DNA from: an uncultured Lachnospiraceae bacterium
GTDB lineage: Bacteria > Bacillota > Clostridia > Lachnospirales > Lachnospiraceae
Direction: 5' to 3'
Length of the DNA: 28,928 nt
Assembly (NCBI GenBank): GCA_900551235.1
Contig: URUU01000028.1
Location: 1 to 28,928 of the forward strand
Part shown: piece by piece, positions 1 through 6,702 of the stretch
How positions within the stretch are numbered: position 1 is the stretch's first letter
Layout: the number at the start of each line of letters is the position of its first letter
Notes under the pieces: generated by a model
What the model saw: the letters and a program-made list of their open reading frames with translations, nothing else
What the model was told of the DNA's origin: nothing
Databases searched by the model: none
Program-made: the position numbers and the translations under genes

Positions 1-16
1 TACGATGAATGTCGTA
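1..16. promoter_or_regulatory. Short dyad TACGA-N6-TCGTA at window edge
   Basis: A perfect 5-6-5 inverted repeat sits about 90 bases upstream of the double-glycine peptide gene. It could be an operator or part of a longer dyad cut by the window edge. No convincing -35/-10 pair with normal spacing was found between it and the gene, so the operon promoter may lie upstream of the window. Confidence 0.2.
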
Positions 17-44
17 CACCTTTAGCTCTGTTTTGAGAGGTAAT

Positions 45-81
45 ATTTAAAAAAAGCCCATAAAATCAATACTTTAGGGCT
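45..81 (-). terminator. Minus-strand hairpin with T tract upstream of the peptide gene
   Basis: The arms AGCCC(A)TAAA (55-64) and TTTAGGGCT (73-81) form a stem with a one-base bulge. Read on the minus strand, the stem is followed by seven T residues, as in a rho-independent terminator. On the plus strand there is no U tract after it. No minus-strand gene lies to its right, so it may only block antisense transcription, or it may act as a plus-strand leader hairpin. Confidence 0.35.
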
Positions 82-106
82 TGACATTATAGGAAGGAGA
101 AAAGAC

Positions 107-259
107 ATGACAGAAAACAAAAATCAGGAAAAAAAACAGGGCAAAGGGGAGAAGATCTCCCTCGATAATCTGGAAAAAGTAACAGGTGGCTCCGGACTTC
201 GCAGGGTTCACAAAGAGCAGCGGCAGGAGATGACGGACGACATCAGAAACAGAATTTAA
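107..259 (+). CDS. Double-glycine leader peptide, putative RiPP precursor or scaffold (50 aa)
   Basis: This gene encodes 50 residues behind a strong AGGAAGGAG site (91-99). The N-terminal 28 residues are charged and end in LDNLEKVTGG, the classic leader pattern cut after Gly-Gly by C39 peptidases. A C39 peptidase-transporter is encoded 4 kb downstream in the same operon, so leader removal and export by that protein is a well-grounded inference. The predicted core, S29 to I50, has 22 residues, is rich in Arg, Lys, Glu, Gln and Asp, and contains no Cys. This argues against lanthionine, sactipeptide or disulfide chemistry. No RiPP-modifying enzyme of a familiar class is visible nearby; the next gene is a nonribosomal peptide synthetase. 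The peptide could be a precursor, a carrier for added residues, or a signal peptide. The identity as a GG-leader peptide is firm; its role is not known. Confidence 0.8.
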   Translation: MTENKNQEKKQGKGEKISLDNLEKVTGGSGLRRVHKEQRQEMTDDIRNRI

Positions 260-268
260 GACAAATGA

Positions 269-306
269 GGGAATGTGCCTCTGCCGTTTTTGGCAGGGGC
301 ATTCCC
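269..306 (+). promoter_or_regulatory. Strong intercistronic hairpin between peptide gene and NRPS
   Basis: Starting 10 bases after the peptide stop codon, GGGAAT pairs with ATTCCC and, after a two-base bulge, GCCTCTGCC (277-285) pairs with GGCAGGGGC (292-300), including one G-U pair. The loop is GTTTTT. No U tract follows, so it is not a normal terminator. Such hairpins after small precursor genes usually stabilise the upstream message or reduce read-through, giving excess peptide over enzyme. That role is inferred. Confidence 0.6.
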
Positions 307-328
307 TGCTTAAAAGAAGGTGACAGAT

Positions 329-3300
329 ATGCAGATGGATTATCCACTGACAGAAGAACAAAGACAGATATGGCAGATGGAAAAGGCTTATCCACATACC
401 GGCATAGCCAATGTGGGAGGCATTCTGCGTCTGGATGGAAAAACGGATCCGCAAATGCTGAAAAAGGCCATTGCTGTTTACGTACAGACGCAAAGTGCAC
501 TCTGGATCAAGATCAATAAAAGAGACCGGCAGTATTTTGAACGCATTTTTGATTATGAACCTCAGGTTCTTGATCTCCGCGAAAAAAGTACGGACGAGAC
601 AGAAGCCGTGATACGCGACTGGATCTGTATGCCGTTTGCTCTTTACGACAGTCATCTGTTTGAATTTGCCATTCTCAGAACAAAAGAATCTGCGGAAGTA
701 TTTGGAAGATTCCATCATCTGATCACGGACAGCTATGCACTGTCACTTTTTGCAAAAGAAGTAGAACAGATTTACGAAAAACTGGAAAGCGGGGCGAACC
801 TTCCGGAAGCAGATATACAGTTTCAGAATAAGGTGAAGGCTTTGTACAAAAGCCAGGAAGAAACAGGGGCATGTGAAACAAAGAGCCGGAAAGAGAGCGT
901 TTCGTTTGCCGCAAGAGCAAAAAAGCCGGATGCAGAACTGCTTACGTATACACAGTTGTTTGATTACAAAAAGATCAATACATTTTTCCGCCGTTTCCGG
1001 ATTTCTGCGGAATCTCTGTTTTATGCGGCGCTTGGCATCTGCCTGTGCCGTTTAAAAAGTGGGAAATGCCTCAGGATCGGCCGCAATCTTCTCAACCGGG
1101 GAAGGGAAGAGTGCGCGATGATCGCACTTTGCGTCACCACGAAGCCGGTGGATGTAAATCCTGATTTTGAAAGCACTGGTGCTTCTTACTGTGCGAAGCT
1201 GAAGAAGACGCTGGCATCGCAGACAAGAGGGGAAGCCATAGGCGAGGGTGGATATGATATCGTAGTTTCTTACCGGCCGGTACGCTGTCTTCCGGCACCC
1301 AAAGCGGGAACATGCATCGAATATATGAATCGTTCCGTAGAAGTGCCGCTGAAATTTTTCCTGAATGATGACGGGAAACAACTGGATCTGATCGTCAAAT
1401 ATCAGACAGAACATATAAAAAAAGAAGAAGTACAAAATCTGATCATGCGTGTTCTAAAGGTGATGGGGCAGATCGTAAAAGAACCGGAAAAACCGCTGAA
1501 AGAACTGGAAATCTTATCCGGGGAAGAAAAGCAGTTTATGGCAGAATGGAATGATACGTTCCGATGGAAGCCGGAAAAATCACTGCCGCAGCGTTATCTG
1601 GAGATGGTGAAGGCAAAACCGGAACAGACTGTTCTGATCTGGCAGGAAGAAACATGGAGTTACCGGAAGTTCCACCGGCTTGTCCTGCACCTTGCTGACC
1701 GGATACAGAAAGAAGCAGATTTTCAAAAAGGGCATATGATCGGTCTGTGCCTGAAGCGGACACCGCGTCTGCCGGCTGCAGTCTATGCGGCATGGCTGTG
1801 CGGATGTGGATTTCTTCCGGTCAGTATCCATGATTCCATGGAAAGAAAAAAGAAGATCGCGGGGGAATGTACTCTATTTCTGACAGATGCGTATCTCGAT
1901 GAAAAAATGGCAGAGAGATCGGAAAAAGAATTGTTTAGCACAAATCCGGAGTTCAATATATCAGAAGAAAAATATGATTTAAATGAACTTGCAGATGTTC
2001 CGGCATATCAGATGTATACATCCGGGACGACCGGAGAACCAAAAGCTGTCCGGATTTCCCACCGGTCGCTGTGCTGCCGCCTGGAATGGATGCAGTCGGT
2101 ATTTGGGGAAGGAACGGATGTGATTCTTCAGAAAACAAGAAATACGTTTGATGTTTCGATATGGGAACTGGTGCTGCCGCCGGCATTTGGAAAAACAGAA
2201 GTCCTTCTGGAAGATGGAAAGGAAGCAGAGCCGGATGCGATCGCGCAGGTACTCCTGCGGGAACGGGTGACGATGGTGCATTTTGTACCGTCCATGCTGG
2301 AGCAGTTTTTAGAATATGCACAGCGGCGCAAATGGCAGTTTCCGGATCTTCAGTACGTCATTTGCTCCGGCGAAGCACTTCTGGCAGAGCAGGTGAAAAA
2401 GGCAAAGAAACTGCTGAAAAGTACAGAGATCTACAACCTTTACGGTCCGACCGAATGTACGATCGACGTCAGTTATTACCGCTGCACCGGAAAAGAATCC
2501 CAGATCCCAATCGGCAGACCGGTGTGGAATACGCACCTTACGGTGCAGAACCTTTACGGGGAGATGCTTCCCTGTGGAGAGATCGGAGAACTGGTCATAC
2601 AGGGGGAACTGGTCGGTATGGACTATGAGGACGAAGCAGGAGAGTCGCAGTATCATACGGGTGATCTGGCAGTTCTTTCGAAGGATGGCTGGCTGTATTA
2701 CCTTGGCAGAATGGATCATCAGATAAAACTGCGGGGAATGCGCGTAAATCTTACAGAAATAGAGCAAAGTCTGGAAAGATGGTTTCCCGGAACGCGTCAT
2801 ATTGTACTGTGCATCAAAGAGCAGTTGATTGATTTTTACAAAGGAGAGCTGACTGACAGACAGATCAGAGAAAAAGCGGCAAAAGAACTTCCATACTATG
2901 AGGTGCCAAAAGCAGCGGTCTGCGTTGATGAGATTCCAACAGGAAAACATGGAAAGGCAGACCGAAAAGAACTGGAGCGCAGATATACGCAGACCACGGC
3001 AAACCTGTCTGCCAAAAGCACATTTTCAAAAGACTGGGTGAGAGGAAGAAAAGAAAGGATCATGGTCTCACTGGCAGAAAAACTGATGGGATACCGGGGA
3101 ATCACCACAGAGGACAATCTGTTTGCGATCGGCATGGACTCGCTTATGCTTTTGCGTTTTCTTGCACAGTGTGAATCCTATGGAATCCGGCTTGCATACG
3201 GAGAAGTTTATGCGAATCCGACCATCCGGCAGTTAGCAGCAGGAAAAGATGCACCTGAACCTGTCGTTTTCCTGAGAAATGAGAACGAAAAAACACTGCT

Positions 3301-3985
3301 TTTAATGGTTCCGTTTGCGGGCGGCAGTCCGGCATCGTTCTGGAAGTATCCGGAGCTCCTGAAAGAAAAAGTCGATCTGGCCTCGCTCAATCCGGCAGCT
3401 TATGGAGAGAAAAGTGTGGAGAGTATAGCGGCAGAGGTGGCAGGATGCAAAGAAATCAAAAATTATCAGACGGTGTATCTGCTTGGTGACTGTATAGGAA
3501 GTGCACTGGCACTGGAACTTTCACGCAGGATGAAAAAAAGAATGGCAGGGTTGATCATATGCGAATCACTTCCTTATGAAGGCTTTGCTTTTGGCAGTCA
3601 TGTCTGCAGCTTGTGGGATTTCCTGACAGATGACATGATCCGCAAAATGCTCCGGCGGCTCCGGGGAAAAGACGTCCAGGTCGGCAGTCATTTTCTTGAA
3701 ATCTTCCGGCAGGAAGTGAGAAGAAGTGCCTGTTATATGAGAAAAAGAAAGCAGCTGGTTCCGGAATGTCCGGTGACGCTTGTGTTTGGGGAGAAAGACC
3801 CGCTGACCGCAAACAGTCAGAGAAAGTACCGGAAATGGCGCAGATGGATTCCGAAACCGTATCGTATCGTCTGCCTTGCCGGGCAGAAACATTTCTTTAC
3901 GGAAGATGCCCCGGAAGAAGTGGGAGAGATCCTGAAAAAGCTTATGGGAGAAAAGGGTACAGAGAAAAAGCAGATAAAGAAATGA
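329..3985 (+). CDS. Single-module nonribosomal peptide synthetase, C-A-T-TE, predicted serine-activating
   Basis: This is a 1218-residue module. The condensation domain (about 5-385) has HHLITDS at 129-135, where the usual final Gly is Ser. The adenylation domain (about 400-890) has YTSGTTGEPK at 563, FDVSIWE at 607, NLYGPTE, YHTGDL, and PTGKHGK at its end. Reading the ten specificity positions by alignment to GrsA gives D-V-W-H-I-S-L-I-D-K, which closely matches known serine codes. The carrier domain has GMDSL with phosphopantetheine site S938. The C-terminal thioesterase (about 960-1210) has GDCIG in place of GxSxG, giving a likely Cys1055-Asp1157-His1188 triad. The layout resembles EntF, but no dihydroxybenzoate genes are present. 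The ATG at 329 lies 8 bases after AAGAAGG; a GTG at 320 overlaps that site. The 17-base gap to the next gene suggests co-transcription. The product is unknown. Confidence 0.9.
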   Translation: MQMDYPLTEEQRQIWQMEKAYPHTGIANVGGILRLDGKTDPQMLKKAIAVYVQTQSALWIKINKRDRQYFERIFDYEPQVLDLREKSTDETEAVIRDWICMPFALYDSHLFEFAILRTKESAEVFGRFHHLITDSYALSLFAKEVEQIYEKLESGANLPEADIQFQNKVKALYKSQEETGACETKSRKESVSFAARAKKPDAELLTYTQLFDYKKINTFFRRFRISAESLFYAALGICLCRLKSGKCLRIGRNLLNRGREECAMIALCVTTKPVDVNPDFESTGASYCAKLKKTLASQTRGEAIGEGGYDIVVSYRPVRCLPAPKAGTCIEYMNRSVEVPLKFFLNDDGKQLDLIVKYQTEHIKKEEVQNLIMRVLKVMGQIVKEPEKPLKELEILSGEEKQFMAEWNDTFRWKPEKSLPQRYLEMVKAKPEQTVLIWQEETWSYRKFHRLVLHLADRIQKEADFQKGHMIGLCLKRTPRLPAAVYAAWLCGCGFLPVSIHDSMERKKKIAGECTLFLTDAYLDEKMAERSEKELFSTNPEFNISEEKYDLNELADVPAYQMYTSGTTGEPKAVRISHRSLCCRLEWMQSVFGEGTDVILQKTRNTFDVSIWELVLPPAFGKTEVLLEDGKEAEPDAIAQVLLRERVTMVHFVPSMLEQFLEYAQRRKWQFPDLQYVICSGEALLAEQVKKAKKLLKSTEIYNLYGPTECTIDVSYYRCTGKESQIPIGRPVWNTHLTVQNLYGEMLPCGEIGELVIQGELVGMDYEDEAGESQYHTGDLAVLSKDGWLYYLGRMDHQIKLRGMRVNLTEIEQSLERWFPGTRHIVLCIKEQLIDFYKGELTDRQIREKAAKELPYYEVPKAAVCVDEIPTGKHGKADRKELERRYTQTTANLSAKSTFSKDWVRGRKERIMVSLAEKLMGYRGITTEDNLFAIGMDSLMLLRFLAQCESYGIRLAYGEVYANPTIRQLAAGKDAPEPVVFLRNENEKTLLLMVPFAGGSPASFWKYPELLKEKVDLASLNPAAYGEKSVESIAAEVAGCKEIKNYQTVYLLGDCIGSALALELSRRMKKRMAGLIICESLPYEGFAFGSHVCSLWDFLTDDMIRKMLRRLRGKDVQVGSHFLEIFRQEVRRSACYMRKRKQLVPECPVTLVFGEKDPLTANSQRKYRKWRRWIPKPYRIVCLAGQKHFFTEDAPEEVGEILKKLMGEKGTEKKQIKK

Positions 3986-4002
3986 GAAGGAAGGAGAAAA
4001 GG

Positions 4003-4485
4003 ATGGGAAATTTGTTCAGGGAGAAAAGTATTGAGCGGATCTCTGACCCGGAGCAGTTGGATCACTATATCAAAGTGACGCGTCCGGGAGGATTTCTGTT
4101 CCTGGCAGCAATTTTGCTGTTGCTGCTGTCAGTCTGGATCTGGGCGGCGACCGGAACGCTGGAGATTACGGTCGATACCAGAGGATGGTCGGAAAATGGG
4201 ATTACTACATGTTATCTGACAGAGGAAGAAATCCATCAGGTGGAAGCCTGTATGAAAACCGTTTCCGGGAAAAACAAAGGAGTGGTTCTTATGGCAGCAG
4301 AGCTGCCGGAAAGTTATGAGATGATGGCAGAAAAACTGGGAAGCGAAAGCATGGTGCATGCACTTGGGATCGAGACAGGGGAATGGCGTTATCCGGTAAT
4401 CATCTCAGAAGGTACCGAAGATGGGATACAGTCGGTTTCCATTGTGACGGATCGCGTCAGTCCCATTCACTACCTTTTAAATTAA
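4003..4485 (+). CDS. Short HlyD-like NHLP-system secretion protein (160 aa)
   Basis: The N-terminus (NLFREKSIERISDPEQLDHY then a hydrophobic segment at about 31-50) matches the start of NHLP bacteriocin-system secretion proteins, which are membrane fusion proteins next to paired ABC transporters. Family members are usually about 400 residues with a long coiled-coil hairpin and lipoyl-like domains. This one keeps only the cytoplasmic start, one membrane helix, a small extracytoplasmic domain and the C-terminal beta strand (VSPIHYLLN resembles the RPISL-type end of HlyD proteins). It likely assists the transporter encoded 12 bases downstream. The ATG at 4003 follows AAGGAGAAAAGG; an in-frame upstream start would lie deep inside the synthetase gene. 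The shortening may reflect a Gram-positive envelope with no outer membrane to span. The family call rests on the N-terminus and the gene order. Confidence 0.75.
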   Translation: MGNLFREKSIERISDPEQLDHYIKVTRPGGFLFLAAILLLLLSVWIWAATGTLEITVDTRGWSENGITTCYLTEEEIHQVEACMKTVSGKNKGVVLMAAELPESYEMMAEKLGSESMVHALGIETGEWRYPVIISEGTEDGIQSVSIVTDRVSPIHYLLN

Positions 4486-4497
4486 AGGAGGCAGAAG

Positions 4498-6675
4498 ATG
4501 AAAAAGGATATTCCCAGACCGAAAACAAAGGGAACTGCCAAAACACCGGTGATCATGCAGATGGAAGCACTGGAATGTGGAGCAGCATCTCTTTGTATGA
4601 TCCTTGCTTATTACAGACGCTGGGTTTCTCTGGAAGAAATGCGTGCCGCATGCGGTGTTTCCAGAAATGGTTCCAATGCCAAAAATATTTACCAGGCAGC
4701 AGTTGGTTATGGACTGGAAGTGGAAGCTTATCGCTATGAGCCGCAGGAACTGATGGAAGAAGGGACATTTCCGTGCATTATACACTGGGGGTTCCAGCAT
4801 TTTGTGGTGCTTAATGGATTTCGCAAAGGAAAAGCAGTGCTCAACGATCCGGCGCGGGGCTATATAGAAGTTTCCATGGAAGAATTCGATGAAAACTTTA
4901 CCGGTGTGTGTCTGATGTTTGAGCCTGGCGAAGAGTTTGAAACGGGAGGCATGCCAAAGAGTGTTCTGGCATTTGCCGGGAAAAGGCTGAACGGGACCGG
5001 TGATATTATCGCTTTTCTGATACTTCTCTCGGTGATCACCGCTGCACTTGGGATTTTGCAGCCGGTATTTTCCAGGATTTTCTTGGATCAGATCCTGCCG
5101 GGAAGCTCAGGTGAATGGATGCATGTTTTTGCCGCAGGAATCCTGGCGGTGACGATCCTGCAGATCCTTGCTCTGACAGTGAGGGAATGGAATATGCAGA
5201 AAATCAGAGGAAAACTTGCGATTGCTGCAAATGCACAGTTCTTATGGCATGTACTGCGTCTTCCGGTCGAATTTTTTACCCAGCGCATGGCAGGAGATAT
5301 CGCCGCCAGACAGAAAGCAAATCAGGATATTGCCGCAAAACTGATCCAGATTTTTACACCGATGGTGTTGAATTTTATTATGCTGATCTTTTATCTGATC
5401 ATCATGCTACGATACAGTGTTGCGCTTTCCTGTGTGGGGATTGCAGCTACGCTGCTTCATATTGCGGCAGTACGCAAAATGACAGAGGAGCGCAGCAACA
5501 TTACCAGGGTACAGATGCGCGACCAGGGTAATCTGGACGGCACGACGTATGCCGGTATTGAGATGATCGAGACAATCAAATCAAGTGGTGCAGACAATGG
5601 ATTTTTTGAAAAATGGGCAGGACTTCAGGCGGCGGTCAACACGCAGCAGGTCCGTTATACGAAAGTCAATACATACATGGGGATGATACCGCTGATCGTG
5701 GAGAAGATTTCCGATACGGTGATCCTGTCTCTTGGTGCATGGTTTGTGATAAAGGGGAATTTTACTGTCGGCATGCTGCTTGCTTTTCAGGGATTTATGG
5801 CGGCATTCCGTGATCCACTGGAGACATTTACCGCAGCCGGGCAGGAACTGCAGGAGATGAAAAGCAACATGGAGCGGGTAGAAGATGTGATGCAGTACCC
5901 GGTCGATCCTTATACACAGAAAGAAGAACTTTCACAGGATGGAGAATACGATAAGCTGGACGGTTCTGTAGAGCTGAAAAATGTTACCTTTGGTTATTCT
6001 TCCCTGGAAGAGCCGCTGATTGAAAATTTTAATCTTCAGATCCGTCCGGGAGAACGAGTGGCACTTGTGGGTGCTTCCGGATGTGGAAAATCGACGGTGT
6101 CCAAACTGATCTCCGGACTGTACAAACCGTGGGAAGGCGAGATCCTTTTTGGCGGGAAACCGATTTCGGAAATCCATCGCAAAGTCTTTACCGGTTCGCT
6201 GGCAGTTGTCGATCAGGATATTATCCTGTTTGAAGATACGATCGCAAATAATATAAAAATGTGGGATTCCACGATCGAGGATTATGAGATGATCCTTGCG
6301 GCAAGAGACGCACAGCTTCATGCCGATATCATGAACCGTGACGGCGGTTATCAGTACCAGATCCTGGACGGAGGAAGGGACTTTTCCGGCGGACAGAGAC
6401 AGCGGCTGGAGATCGCACGCGTGCTGGCACAGGATCCGACGATCATTCTTATGGATGAAGCGACTTCAGCACTGGATGCCAGAACAGAGTACGAAGTCGT
6501 CCGCTCGATCAAAGAGCGGGGAATTACCTGTATCGTAGTGGCACACCGTCTTTCTACGATCCGTGACTGTGATGAGATCATTGTCATGGACAGAGGAAAG
6601 ATCGTGGAACGCGGAAAGCATGAAGAGCTGATGAAAGCAGGCGGTCTGTATACAAAACTGGTGATGAATGAATAA
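4498..6675 (+). CDS. NHLP-type peptidase-ABC transporter (C39 leader peptidase, permease, ATPase)
   Basis: This 725-residue fusion protein cuts double-glycine leaders and exports the peptide. The C39 peptidase domain (about 15-140) has the catalytic Cys27 in MEALECGAAS, His101 in QHFVVLNGF and Asp117 in NDPARG, so the triad is complete. A six-helix exporter domain follows (about 165-450). The ATPase domain (about 490-720) has Walker A GASGCGKST, signature FSGGQRQR, Walker B IILMDEAT and the switch His in VVAHRLST. It matches the NHLP/NHLM family bacteriocin export peptidase/permease/ATPase subunit. The start at 4498 follows AAAGGAGG, which overlaps the stop of the preceding gene, suggesting translational coupling. 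The obvious substrate is the 50-residue VTGG peptide encoded at the head of the operon. Confidence 0.95.
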   Translation: MKKDIPRPKTKGTAKTPVIMQMEALECGAASLCMILAYYRRWVSLEEMRAACGVSRNGSNAKNIYQAAVGYGLEVEAYRYEPQELMEEGTFPCIIHWGFQHFVVLNGFRKGKAVLNDPARGYIEVSMEEFDENFTGVCLMFEPGEEFETGGMPKSVLAFAGKRLNGTGDIIAFLILLSVITAALGILQPVFSRIFLDQILPGSSGEWMHVFAAGILAVTILQILALTVREWNMQKIRGKLAIAANAQFLWHVLRLPVEFFTQRMAGDIAARQKANQDIAAKLIQIFTPMVLNFIMLIFYLIIMLRYSVALSCVGIAATLLHIAAVRKMTEERSNITRVQMRDQGNLDGTTYAGIEMIETIKSSGADNGFFEKWAGLQAAVNTQQVRYTKVNTYMGMIPLIVEKISDTVILSLGAWFVIKGNFTVGMLLAFQGFMAAFRDPLETFTAAGQELQEMKSNMERVEDVMQYPVDPYTQKEELSQDGEYDKLDGSVELKNVTFGYSSLEEPLIENFNLQIRPGERVALVGASGCGKSTVSKLISGLYKPWEGEILFGGKPISEIHRKVFTGSLAVVDQDIILFEDTIANNIKMWDSTIEDYEMILAARDAQLHADIMNRDGGYQYQILDGGRDFSGGQRQRLEIARVLAQDPTIILMDEATSALDARTEYEVVRSIKERGITCIVVAHRLSTIRDCDEIIVMDRGKIVERGKHEELMKAGGLYTKLVMNE

Positions 6676-6702
6676 AGAAAAAATATAGACGGAGGTAACG
6701 GT

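Noticed and set aside
21..50. Single CRISPR repeat-like sequence (GTTTTGAGAGG)
   Set aside because: Only one copy at the window edge, with no spacer-repeat pattern.
81..86. TTGACA as a -35 box before the peptide gene
   Set aside because: A -10 box at normal spacing would fall on the ribosome site and start codon; none is present.
329..3985. Annotation as EntF / enterobactin synthetase
   Set aside because: Domain order and Ser code agree, but there are no dihydroxybenzoate or siderophore uptake genes, the thioesterase has Cys for Ser, and the context is NHLP export.
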